Positions 19,523 through 28,547 of a stretch of DNA of 64,000 nucleotides are shown piece after piece. The notes beneath the pieces are model-generated. The model did no database searches. It worked only from the letters and a program-made list of their open reading frames with translations, and had not been told where the DNA came from. The stretch comes from Candidatus Poseidoniaceae archaeon (GTDB taxonomy: Archaea > Thermoplasmatota > Poseidoniia > Poseidoniales > Poseidoniaceae): assembly GCA_016777125.1 (NCBI GenBank), contig JADHSC010000002.1, forward strand, positions 62,001 to 126,000, given 5' to 3'. Both the position numbers and the translations under genes were made by a program. Positions within the stretch are counted from its first letter, which is position 1. Each line of letters starts with the position of its first letter.

Positions 19523-21040
19523 AGTTCGTTGGGCTGAATCAATTGTAGGTTCTTCAATGGTTTCTTCGACAACTTCCTCGATTGGCTCCTCAGGCGGTAA
19601 TTCCTCGATGATTTGAGCAACAATTGGTTCTTTCCACTTTTGTTCTGCCTCATCATATGCTTTCATCATGTCTTTTGTAGACTTACGACTGACTGGCATA
19701 TTGCACAAGGTAGCATGTTCTTGGGAACTTAATCCTAATGAAAGTGAGATTGCAAAATCGTTAGGATCTCCTACAACAGAATCCTCCCTACTTAACGCAG
19801 ACAACAGGGGTAAGAATTCCCGACGTACAGTCGATTTACTGGTTTTAGACATATCCGATAGGTGTGAAATGATAGCAGGGCGTGTCCATGAACCTGAACG
19901 TCGCAAATAGTGTGGATAACTGGCATAAATGCGTCCTTCGAGAGGTTTTGAATTAGCAACACTAGCCGAGAGAGATGAAAGATGGAGTGTCCAATATGAT
20001 GAGTGATGAGCTAAATCACGATATCGACTTTCTACTGACTTATCTGCTACAATGAGAGCTTTTGAGGCCTTTTGGATTGAATCATTACCGAAGAGTGAAG
20101 AATTATTCCAATGAACCCAGTTCATCAGATCAGAGGGTTGTTTGTCAATGGTCCTGCCAAGTTGAATTGCATCTTCTGCCGTCCGTGAGCGATAGAGATT
20201 TTCCATACCTGGAAAAACTTCTGTCGTGACATCTCGAACACCTGCTTCAAGATGTTCAGCAACTTGATTTTTTGTTAATGAAGAAACTGAACCTGTTGAT
20301 AGAACTTGTAAATCTCTGACCAATGCCCGTAAATCTCCATGATTTCCTTCGATTAAAGATTCAATAGCATCATCTGTAAATTGAATACTTTCCTCCCGTA
20401 ATACTCTGCGAGCAATACGACGTAATGCTTCATTAGAAACACGATCAAACGTAATGGTCTTCAGATGTTTGGAAAATCGATCTTTAGTATTCCTCCAGGT
20501 TGAAGATGAACGGCCCCACAAACCCATGATGTCATTACATGCCAATATGACTGGTTGTTTGGTTGATTCGAGGAGTCGTAATAATTCTGCTTTCCCACCT
20601 GAATCACCCGATAGTGGAGGAGAATCTGATCCATCAATTTCCTTACGAATACGCTCTTCACTGACCGCTCGTAATCCTCCACCAATATGATCGACTTCAT
20701 CGAGGAGGATGAGAGTCTTTTGTTGTGGTTTATTTGGGTCATGGAAAAGTGAGCGGTGAGTAGATCCTTGAGTTGCTGCTTTACGAATAGCAACTGCATT
20801 TCTTGAATCACTAGCATTCAGTTCAATAACCGTCCAACCCATATCATGGGCAATTGCACGAGCTACAGTTGTTTTACCGACACCAGGTGGTCCGACGAGT
20901 AGGATTCCTTTCTTTTTTGGATTACCAGTCACCCATCCATCAAGCCATTCCCTGATATGACGACGCTGAATTTCATTCCCTTCCAATTGATGTTCAGACA
21001 TTGGACGATGGCGCTCTGTCCAGTCTGAAGCACCGCTCAT
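19514..21040 (-). CDS. rfcL: Replication factor C large subunit
   Basis: Clamp-loader large subunit, 508 aa, which loads PCNA on primed DNA. It starts with the family segment WTERHRP, has Walker A GPPGVGKTTVA near 45-55, the segment ELNASDSRN, and Walker B LILLDEVDHI. The C-terminal region becomes acidic (PPEEPIEEVVEET) and ends SAQRTLF, which looks like a shortened PCNA-interacting QxxL(F) box. GlyRS lies upstream on the same strand with a 43-bp gap. The small RFC subunit is not in this window. Confidence 0.94.
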   Translation of the reverse strand: MSGASDWTERHRPMSEHQLEGNEIQRRHIREWLDGWVTGNPKKKGILLVGPPGVGKTTVARAIAHDMGWTVIELNASDSRNAVAIRKAATQGSTHRSLFHDPNKPQQKTLILLDEVDHIGGGLRAVSEERIRKEIDGSDSPPLSGDSGGKAELLRLLESTKQPVILACNDIMGLWGRSSSTWRNTKDRFSKHLKTITFDRVSNEALRRIARRVLREESIQFTDDAIESLIEGNHGDLRALVRDLQVLSTGSVSSLTKNQVAEHLEAGVRDVTTEVFPGMENLYRSRTAEDAIQLGRTIDKQPSDLMNWVHWNNSSLFGNDSIQKASKALIVADKSVESRYRDLAHHSSYWTLHLSSLSASVANSKPLEGRIYASYPHYLRRSGSWTRPAIISHLSDMSKTSKSTVRREFLPLLSALSREDSVVGDPNDFAISLSLGLSSQEHATLCNMPVSRKSTKDMMKAYDEAEQKWKEPIVAQIIEELPPEEPIEEVVEETIEEPTIDSAQRTLF

Positions 21041-21083
21041 ATCCTTTCATTATGTCGGCGGTTCTTGAAGGTGCTTCTTCGAT

Positions 21084-22757
21084 TCAAAGAAACGGTAATT
21101 CATCAATTGAAATTCGTACTTGCGAACCATCATCTCGCTTTCGCATTGTAACAGTGTTGTCTTCGAGCGATTGATGGTCTACTGTAATGCAAAGTGGGAC
21201 GCCAATTTCATCAGCTCGAGCATAGCGCTTTCCAATTGATCCACTCGCATCATACATTGAAACCAGATTCGGAATCATGCAACATCGCTTATGTAATTCA
21301 GATGCAATTTCATCCATTCCATTCTTTTCAAACAGTGGGAGGATAACGACATCGATTGGAGCAACCAATGATGATAATTTGAGCATTCGATACGGTTCTC
21401 CACCTTTTTCTGATTCATCATAAGCATGATCAAGAACATGCCAAAGAATACGATCAATACCGAATGCAGGTTCTACTACATGAGGGATGAACCATTCACC
21501 AGTTTCCTTTACAGTCTTTTGAACACGCTTGACATGCTGAGACTCAACCGTTAATGTTCTTCCATCATTGAGGACAACATCGACAGGAAATTCAGTTTCT
21601 AAATCGAGTGATTCAACGAGTTCTTTCACTTGCCCAGCATCGCCTCTAAAGGCAGGACCTGCGACACCACCATCGATTGTCCAACCATCTATTTCCATAA
21701 TTTTTGGTTCTAAGAATTCTCTGCGAGCACGAAGTGTTCTTCCACTCGCTTTTTCATGTGCTTCTAAATCATAACACCCACGATGTGCTATACCCACACA
21801 TTCAATCCAACCATAGGAACCGTGTAGTTCAACATCCCAACAATCAGATGCATAATGAGCCATTTCGTCAGGAGCATGTTGTCTAAATCGGACTTTTTGT
21901 GAATCGATTCCTAGTTCGAGGAGGAAATCATAGGTCTTCCCCATGAAGAAACCAACGGTTTGATGACGAATCAATCCGCTCGAGATTGCGTGGGTGAGAG
22001 AGAGTGTGTGGACTTCACCTTCTCCATCAAGTAATTCCATTAGCGTCGAGTCCCATTTTGAAAAGTCATGAGATTCCTGAATACTTGGATCAATAAAATA
22101 TTCCATTTCCGCCATGTTAAATTCTCGTAGGCGAATCATACCTTGTCGTGGTGAAATTTCATTGCGATAGCCTTTACCAACTTGAATTGCACCGAATGGT
22201 AATTGTTCTCTGAAATGCCGATACAAAGCAGGAAACATAGTGAACATACCTTGAGCTGTTTCTGGGCGCATGAATCCTGGGCGTCCTGATGATCCTGCTC
22301 CTATGGTCGTTGAAAACATCAAATTTTGCGCTTCAATTGGTGACCATGAAACCACTCCACATGCCGGACATTTTGGGGAAACGTCATCGAGAAGGGCTTG
22401 CAAATCCTCTCCATTTAATGAATCAGGATTTGGATGATGGGGCTCAAGTAATGTATCTGCACGACTTGCTTCATCACATTCACCACATTGAGTCATAAAA
22501 TCAGAGAATTCCCCTACGTGACCACTTGCTTCAAGAACTTCGTAAGGTGTTACTGTTGGAGATGATACCTCTACAACATTACCTAAACTTGTCCAATGAT
22601 TGAGCCATGCTTGGTTAATCTTTGATCGAAGTCTTCCGCCGACTGGACCGAAATCATACAATCCCTTAGCACCACCGTACAGGTCAAAAGCAGGAAGTAA
22701 AACTCCACGTTGCCTCAACATTCCTTGAAGTCGTTCAAGTCTTGCATCATCAGCCAT
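21084..22757 (-). CDS. glyS: Glycyl-tRNA synthetase
   Basis: Class II synthetase, about 557 aa, of the archaeal/eukaryotic alpha2 type. It starts MADDARLERLQGMLRQRG and has FDLYGGAKGLYDFGPVG, MFSTTIGAGSSGRPGFMRPETAQGMF written as two adjoining conserved blocks, then YRNEISPRQGMIRLREF and ECVGIAHRGCYDLEAH. The C-terminal anticodon-binding domain carries APIDVVILPLF and GVPLCITVDHQSL. A TTG at 22790 would extend it by 11 residues, but ATG 22757 matches the family start. The insertion with CGECDEA and CPACGVV could bind zinc. Confidence 0.95.
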   Translation of the reverse strand: MADDARLERLQGMLRQRGVLLPAFDLYGGAKGLYDFGPVGGRLRSKINQAWLNHWTSLGNVVEVSSPTVTPYEVLEASGHVGEFSDFMTQCGECDEASRADTLLEPHHPNPDSLNGEDLQALLDDVSPKCPACGVVSWSPIEAQNLMFSTTIGAGSSGRPGFMRPETAQGMFTMFPALYRHFREQLPFGAIQVGKGYRNEISPRQGMIRLREFNMAEMEYFIDPSIQESHDFSKWDSTLMELLDGEGEVHTLSLTHAISSGLIRHQTVGFFMGKTYDFLLELGIDSQKVRFRQHAPDEMAHYASDCWDVELHGSYGWIECVGIAHRGCYDLEAHEKASGRTLRARREFLEPKIMEIDGWTIDGGVAGPAFRGDAGQVKELVESLDLETEFPVDVVLNDGRTLTVESQHVKRVQKTVKETGEWFIPHVVEPAFGIDRILWHVLDHAYDESEKGGEPYRMLKLSSLVAPIDVVILPLFEKNGMDEIASELHKRCCMIPNLVSMYDASGSIGKRYARADEIGVPLCITVDHQSLEDNTVTMRKRDDGSQVRISIDELPFL

Positions 22758-22914
22758 TGAAGTATCCCCGTAGTCTCTGCTGTTGCACAAGGCATTTCAA
22801 GTTCACCTCAGGGATGAAGGCTTGGATTCATTATGCAGAGTGTTTTTGCCATTTGACAATCAATGGTAGAGTCGTGGAGGACGAATAAACTGCCCGTTTG
22901 AAATCCTATTACAT

Positions 22915-23031
22915 ATGGAAAACTCTTCAAAATACAGGGAACATAAGAAAAGACCAATCATCGTATTAGCAACTCTATGTTTTCTGTGCCTTTATTGTGT
23001 TGTCTCTTGTCCAACAAAAGCGCTCTACTAA
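22915..23031 (+). CDS. Possible small secreted or membrane peptide, 38 aa
   Basis: Reading frame beginning MENSSKYREHKKRPIIV and continuing into a Cys-rich hydrophobic stretch (LATLCFLCLYCVVSC) before ending TKALY. The basic start followed by a hydrophobic core resembles a signal peptide or single-helix protein. No clear ribosome site precedes it and there is no known family. It could equally be chance in a promoter region. Confidence 0.2.
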   Translation: MENSSKYREHKKRPIIVLATLCFLCLYCVVSCPTKALY

Positions 23032-23131
23032 GGAGCATTGCACAAAATATATTGCAATTACATTTCGCAAAATCAAGCGAATATCTACCCACCTAATCCG
23101 TGATAGGAGGGGAAAAGAAAGTTATCGGTTG

Positions 23132-23198
23132 GGCTTAAGCCATATACGAAAGTATCATATGCAGAGCACCAACGCTCTCGCACCACTCAGATTGGTGA
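23132..23198 (+). promoter_or_regulatory. Candidate structured leader with sequestered ribosome site upstream of lhr
   Basis: Three hairpins follow one another: GGC-TTAA-GCC (23132-23141), a GNRA-type ATAC-GAAA-GTAT (23144-23155) and AGAGC/GCTCT with loop ACCAAC (23163-23178). The loop bases ACCAA are complementary to TTGGT at 23192-23196, which overlaps the GGTGA ribosome site (23194-23198) eight bases before the lhr ATG. Pairing would make an H-type pseudoknot that hides the ribosome site. This is seen directly as complementarity; folding and function are inference. Confidence 0.4.
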
Positions 23199-23205
23199 AT
23201 AAAAA

Positions 23206-26200
23206 ATGCCTGAGATAGAGTATCTGGATAAACCCTACGATACTGAGGTTCTTTTGGACAAATTATGTCCACCGGTTCGAAACTGGTTTGTTGAAAAATT
23301 CCCTGATTTTACTCGCCCACAAAAACTCGCAATACCCACCATTATGGACGGCGGCCATTTGCTACTTTGCTCACCTACAGGTTCTGGTAAAACACTTACT
23401 GCATTCCTTACAATTATAGATCAACTCGTAAGAAAAGCTCTTGACGGTAAATTGGAAAAGCGTATTCATTGCGTATATATTTCACCGATTAAGGCCTTAG
23501 CAAACGATATCCAAAAGAATCTCATTGGACCTTTAACCGAAATTTCAGAACGATTTCTTCCAGATCGAGCTCAAGAAATAAAGGTAGGATTGAGAACTGG
23601 TGATACGCCTCAGTCAGAACGCCAAAAGATGCTAAGGAACCCACCACACATCCTTATCACAACTCCTGAAAGTTTGGCAATTGCGATTACATCTCCTCGA
23701 TTCCAACCGATCATTAGTGATGTTGAATACATGATTATTGACGAATTACACTCTCTTGTCCCGACAAAGAGAGGTGTTCATCTGGCTCTTACCCTCGCAT
23801 ACCTTGACACCCTTCTTGACCGCCCAGTGCAACGTATTGGAATTTCTGCTACAATGGAGCCTTTGGAGACTGTTGCCGAATATCTTGTCGCAAGTGATGA
23901 TCGAGAGTCTCGGGGAGAAGGTCAACAAGTATACATCGCTAAAGTATCAGGTTCGAGGGAACTTGACTTGGATATCATCATTCCACATCAGAAATTTAGT
24001 GATATGGCAGTCTTAAAAATATTAGACGCCAATATCGATGTCATTGCAGATTTAATTACTGCTCACACAACAACACTGGTTTTTGCAAACACTAGGAAGA
24101 TGACTGAAACACTCGTACAGCGTCTACGACCTCAACTTGGCGAACTCATAGCAGGACATCACGGCTCAATGGATAAGAAAATCCGCCTTGATGTTGAACA
24201 GAAACTCAAGAAGGGCCACCTTCGTGCCGTTGTTACATCTTCTTCACTCGAGATGGGAATTGATATTGGTACTGTAGACATGGTGATACAACTCGGTTCG
24301 CCTGGAGACATTGCTACAGCATTGCAGCGTATCGGAAGAGCAGGTCACCACGTAGGTGGAATCCCTCGTGCTCGATTCTTACCATCGAGTGTTGATGATC
24401 TTATCGAACTGGCTGCACTTCAAGCAGCGATACAAACTGGAGATATGGACCGTTTAGATTTCCCTGAGAATTGCCTTGACGTCGTTGCTCAATTCCTTAT
24501 CGGCCTTGTCATTATCAATCAAATTGATATTGATGAAGCGTATGAAATTGTTTCAAGTGCTTGGAATTATAGAAATTTTGCTTATGATGATTTCATCGAA
24601 GTTCTTGATATGCTTGAAGAAGAACGTCGTGTATGGATAGACTGGGAAGAAAATACCTATGGCAAGCGTGGCTATGCCAGAATGATCTATTACACCAATA
24701 TTGGAACGATTGCTCCAGATAACTCCTACCTTGTATTCAATGCAGAAGGTTCGATTTTAGGTCAACTCTCCGGTTCTTTCGTCTCAAATCTACGTGGAGG
24801 CGATGTCATTTTACTCGGCGGTTCAACCTACAGAGTAACCAATATTCAAGGTACGAGAGTCAACGTTGCTTCTGTAACAGGATACAGGCCTACTGTACCC
24901 TCATGGTCTGGAGAAGCGCGTTCACGAAGTAGGGAACTTTCAGCCTCGTTACTTTCATTGATTCGCCACTGCATGATATCCCTTCGCAGAGAACAAGATC
25001 CGAGGGTTATGCTTACTGAAGCCTACGGTCTATCAAAACCAGTTTCAAATGCTATTGCACGTCACCTCGAAGAGCATACCATTGATTCGTTCCAGGTCCC
25101 TGAACCCAACAGGATTCTCATTGAACAAATTATTGGAAGTGGACACCCAGCCTACCTCATCACAACCTGTAGGGGTCGTGGATTCAATACAGCGCTTGGA
25201 TACTTCATGGCAGGTATCGCTGAGACCTCAGGTGTAAGTGTAATCGAATTATCTTTCGATGAAAATGGCTTATTGATTCGTACAGCGCAAGAGGTTGATC
25301 CATCCCAACTCTACGAAGCATTCCGTTCAAACAACCATATCGAAGTCATCGAACGATATATCCTCAATACACAGATATTTGCAAAGCGATTTAGAGAAGT
25401 CGCAGGGCGTTCAATGATCATTCCTAAGCGTGTTGGATCCGAAGAAATTAGTCCCCAGCAATTCCAACAAAAGGCTGACGCCCTCTTGAATCGACACCGA
25501 ACCATGGAAAATTCATTGTTGATGAGAGAAGCTAAGAATGAGATTCTGTTTGGAGACATTGACATCATTAGCCTCAATCAATTTTTACAATCATGCATAG
25601 AAGGTGATGCACGAATAGTCCACACAAAGGTAACTGTGCCATCGAGACTCGGAATGAGTCTGTTCATGTCAGCATTTGAGGACTTAATGTCGATGAAGAC
25701 CAGGGCGTTCCTTGTCAAGGACATTGACCCTGAAGTTCTAAGGAGACTCCTAGGTACTCGTTCACTCGCCACTGAATTAACCACTGAACAACTCGACCGT
25801 TACTACAGTGACAAAGCCCCTGTTCCAAGTAATCCTGAAACATTGTATGAGTTAATGCAACATGGTGGTGGACTTGATCGTTCATTCCACAATCCACTCT
25901 ACAAGGAAAAATTAGAAGGTATTGACCTTGAAATGATTCGAAGTTGGGTAGAGGACCTTTGTACCTCTGGTAAAATCACCAAATTGGAAGGAACTGGGAT
26001 GCCAGAACTGGATGGAAAGTGGTTTAGCCCATTCATGGCTGAAATTCACGGAACACTTGGTTGCTTAGCAGCAAATAAATCAGATTCCATTATTGATTTG
26101 CGGGATTACGATACATCGGGTATGTCCTTCAAGGTAGCAACTGCATTCCAAGGTACACAACCCACTGAATGGAAGACAATGACCGTTGGAGACCCACACG

Positions 26201-28488
26201 AAGCAATGCGTGTGAAAGTCCTTGAAATGCTTGGTTCTGAAGGACCTAAAACCGCAGATATCATTCACAATAGGCTACCCTTTTCCGAAAAAGCAGTGGA
26301 CAGAATCTTACATGAACTTGAAACTAGAAACGTTATTTCAGTCGGATTCTTTACGCAAACCGATGAAGCAGAATTTATCCTCAAGGTTGATGAGCACATC
26401 ATCACAGGAGGTGAAGAAGAAGTTGTAGAATATCGATGGATTCAGAACCTTGTCCTTGAAAAATCATTCAAGCAGTATGCAGATGTTTTCGATGCGTTTA
26501 ATGAACACGTTTTCGTACAAAAACAACAAGAGTTATTGTATCGAATCAAAGATTTCCGATTCAAAGATTGGAAAGATTTGCAACTGGATTCTGATGTCAT
26601 CAGTGGACGATTATTACATAATCGAATGGGCTATACAACAAAGAACAACATCCCGATGTTACTTGGTTTGAAACCTGAACCTTGGGTAGGCGCTATGGAA
26701 GATGTCGTGCTCTCAAAACTGACACCACATGAAAATATCACCCGCCAAGAATTGATTCAAGATTTCCCGAAAGGCGAAGAACATCGCCAAATGGAACGTG
26801 ATGTGAAGAATGCGATATCGAATCTAGATCGCCAAATGCTCTTTGTTAAGCAATTTGAAGAAGTCATAGGGAGAAGAAGACGATTGTCCCTATTCCACAA
26901 GGTTCACGGTGTTTATGACCCTATGGAATTCGAAGATGCATTAGCAGAAGTAATCCGTCGGATGGGGCCAGTAAAAGCAAGTACACTTCGCTTTTATGTT
27001 TCCCGCAACTATGAAGATCTACTCGTTGCATTATCAAATCTTGAGAAAGATGGACGGATTGCAAAAGTTACAGCACTCGTACCAGATCCAGAAAATTTCT
27101 ATTGTGCTCCTGGTGAAGTCGAATTGCTTCGAACTCCGCGAAGAGAAGACCGGGAAATGCGGATTTTGACTCAATCCGACCCTTATGTTTCCCGATTCAT
27201 TTGGGAAGTTCGCTCAGCACTTGACCGTGGATGGTATCTCCCTGTATTCAAGGGTGTAGATCCTGTCGGAAAGGTCCTCATGTTCAAGGTAAATGATTAT
27301 CTTGAAATCAAGGACATGCACGTACCAACAGCGTACTTTGAGGAATTCTGTGATGCATTCCACATCTTACTGGATAATCACGCTGACCAACTTGTGGATG
27401 TTGCTGTATTGACCAATGTCAACAGTGAACCCATCTCTGAATTGAGTGCTCCGATGCGTTCTGGATTGGAACGTATAGGTTTCAAACAAGTTGGAGAACG
27501 CATGATACGTGGCGGTGTTGTCGATCCGCAACCTCGAGAAATTGCAGAACGTGCTCTCTTCCACAAACACCACCTTCATCAAGAAACACGTCATGAAAAT
27601 GAAACCTTAGCTCTCAAAACCATCAAAGAAATACGTGATGATTTCGCATTGCGTGGTCGTTGTGAAGTATTCCGTACAAACCTCAAATCCATGGCGAGTG
27701 CGAACAGACTCCACAAAGGTGTCAACATGAGGGGGCACCAAGTATGGGCTCCTTACGAGCATTTCGAAACATTGCTCACAATTCGAGGTATTCCTCCAGA
27801 AGATGATCTGGTTGATATTGTGGATTTCTTTAGCACACAATCCGATCCTAATCTCTTCAAGGAACGCCATGCGTTAACTCAGTCTGAATTCAGGAAGCTC
27901 GTCCAACCACTGATTCGAACGGGGCATATTGTGGAAGATTTCCGAGGTGGATTTAGAGCGGTACATGCTCGAACTGATGTGGATCCTGTAGAATTGCGAA
28001 GAGAATACCTCAGAAGTCTTGTCAGTGATTATCCTGTGATTACCCTCAAACAATTATTACAACTCTCAGGGACACCGTTCAAGCCAGAAGAACTGAAAGC
28101 CATTCTCAATGGGTTTGAAGAGGATGAAACCTTAGTCAAAGGATTCCTTATCGAAAACCTACACGAAGTGTGTTGGGGTCGTAAGGAACTTCTCTCATCG
28201 GCCAAAGAAATTAATCCAATTCGAGACTTTGTCTTACCACCGACTGATCCAATCGCACCATACTTTGGTGATGTTTTGAAAGAGCGATTCGGATTTGGAA
28301 GTGCTTATCTCGTCTTCCGAAATGCTGAACCTGTTGCAGCTTTCAAAGCCAATACACGGAACAAAACGATTGACGTCACCGATTATGAAGGCAGCGAAAA
28401 GGGATGGAGAGTTGTCAAGGAATTCGCATGGGAACATCAAATGCCACTCAAAACAGAGTTGCGTATTGGTGGCAAGAAACTCCAATAA
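23206..28488 (+). CDS. lhr: Large Lhr-family helicase with long C-terminal extension
   Basis: Superfamily 2 ATP-dependent DNA helicase, 1760 aa. Two RecA domains occupy about residues 1-420: SPTGSGKT (Walker A) near 55, TTPESL, the DEAD-box variant DELHSL near 178, ISATMEP, and motif VI QRIGRAGHHVGG. Lhr-core features follow (LRGGDVILLGGSTYRV). Archaeal Lhr proteins are usually 850-950 aa and the E. coli protein is about 1540, so this one has some 900 residues beyond the core. The C-terminal part (RLHKGVNMRGHQVWAPYEHF to the end) resembles tandem winged-helix modules of the AlkZ/Lhr-C type linked to DNA glycosylase activity; that match is by eye. A GGTGA ribosome site precedes ATG. Likely role: DNA repair or replication-coupled unwinding. 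Confidence 0.9.
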   Translation: MPEIEYLDKPYDTEVLLDKLCPPVRNWFVEKFPDFTRPQKLAIPTIMDGGHLLLCSPTGSGKTLTAFLTIIDQLVRKALDGKLEKRIHCVYISPIKALANDIQKNLIGPLTEISERFLPDRAQEIKVGLRTGDTPQSERQKMLRNPPHILITTPESLAIAITSPRFQPIISDVEYMIIDELHSLVPTKRGVHLALTLAYLDTLLDRPVQRIGISATMEPLETVAEYLVASDDRESRGEGQQVYIAKVSGSRELDLDIIIPHQKFSDMAVLKILDANIDVIADLITAHTTTLVFANTRKMTETLVQRLRPQLGELIAGHHGSMDKKIRLDVEQKLKKGHLRAVVTSSSLEMGIDIGTVDMVIQLGSPGDIATALQRIGRAGHHVGGIPRARFLPSSVDDLIELAALQAAIQTGDMDRLDFPENCLDVVAQFLIGLVIINQIDIDEAYEIVSSAWNYRNFAYDDFIEVLDMLEEERRVWIDWEENTYGKRGYARMIYYTNIGTIAPDNSYLVFNAEGSILGQLSGSFVSNLRGGDVILLGGSTYRVTNIQGTRVNVASVTGYRPTVPSWSGEARSRSRELSASLLSLIRHCMISLRREQDPRVMLTEAYGLSKPVSNAIARHLEEHTIDSFQVPEPNRILIEQIIGSGHPAYLITTCRGRGFNTALGYFMAGIAETSGVSVIELSFDENGLLIRTAQEVDPSQLYEAFRSNNHIEVIERYILNTQIFAKRFREVAGRSMIIPKRVGSEEISPQQFQQKADALLNRHRTMENSLLMREAKNEILFGDIDIISLNQFLQSCIEGDARIVHTKVTVPSRLGMSLFMSAFEDLMSMKTRAFLVKDIDPEVLRRLLGTRSLATELTTEQLDRYYSDKAPVPSNPETLYELMQHGGGLDRSFHNPLYKEKLEGIDLEMIRSWVEDLCTSGKITKLEGTGMPELDGKWFSPFMAEIHGTLGCLAANKSDSIIDLRDYDTSGMSFKVATAFQGTQPTEWKTMTVGDPHEAMRVKVLEMLGSEGPKTADIIHNRLPFSEKAVDRILHELETRNVISVGFFTQTDEAEFILKVDEHIITGGEEEVVEYRWIQNLVLEKSFKQYADVFDAFNEHVFVQKQQELLYRIKDFRFKDWKDLQLDSDVISGRLLHNRMGYTTKNNIPMLLGLKPEPWVGAMEDVVLSKLTPHENITRQELIQDFPKGEEHRQMERDVKNAISNLDRQMLFVKQFEEVIGRRRRLSLFHKVHGVYDPMEFEDALAEVIRRMGPVKASTLRFYVSRNYEDLLVALSNLEKDGRIAKVTALVPDPENFYCAPGEVELLRTPRREDREMRILTQSDPYVSRFIWEVRSALDRGWYLPVFKGVDPVGKVLMFKVNDYLEIKDMHVPTAYFEEFCDAFHILLDNHADQLVDVAVLTNVNSEPISELSAPMRSGLERIGFKQVGERMIRGGVVDPQPREIAERALFHKHHLHQETRHENETLALKTIKEIRDDFALRGRCEVFRTNLKSMASANRLHKGVNMRGHQVWAPYEHFETLLTIRGIPPEDDLVDIVDFFSTQSDPNLFKERHALTQSEFRKLVQPLIRTGHIVEDFRGGFRAVHARTDVDPVELRREYLRSLVSDYPVITLKQLLQLSGTPFKPEELKAILNGFEEDETLVKGFLIENLHEVCWGRKELLSSAKEINPIRDFVLPPTDPIAPYFGDVLKERFGFGSAYLVFRNAEPVAAFKANTRNKTIDVTDYEGSEKGWRVVKEFAWEHQMPLKTELRIGGKKLQ

Positions 28489-28517
28489 ATAGTTTGTAAA
28501 ATCTCTTTACCAATCTG

Positions 28518-28525
28518 TTATAATA
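28518..28525 (+). promoter_or_regulatory. TATA-box-like element of the surface protein gene
   Basis: TTATAATA is centred about 26 bp before ATG 28548. Archaeal TATA boxes lie about 26 bp before the transcription start, so this placement predicts an mRNA starting at or near the ATG, that is, a leaderless transcript. No Shine-Dalgarno precedes that ATG, which agrees. The spacing favours 28548 over the internal ATG 28599 as start. Confidence 0.4.
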
Positions 28526-28547
28526 GGACCCATCATTAGAAATTAAC

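Larger units (their letters stand above)
22758..23205. other. Intergenic region between glyS and lhr
   Basis: This is the only stretch over 300 bp without a confident gene. I see no tRNA cloverleaf: no GGTTCRAATCC-type arm occurs. It contains a possible 38-codon ORF (22915-23031) and, from about 23020 on, a run of short inverted repeats: GCTC/GAGC (23022-23036), TTCGC/GCGAA (23064-23081), CCTA/TAGG (23092-23107), GGC-TTAA-GCC (23132-23141), ATAC-GAAA-GTAT (23144-23155) and AGAGC/GCTCT (23163-23178). The promoters of glyS and lhr must be here because the two genes are divergent. Confidence 0.6.

Noticed and set aside
22758-23205. tRNA or known riboswitch in the largest gap
   Set aside because: No T-arm consensus and no known riboswitch core recognised; only small hairpins are seen.
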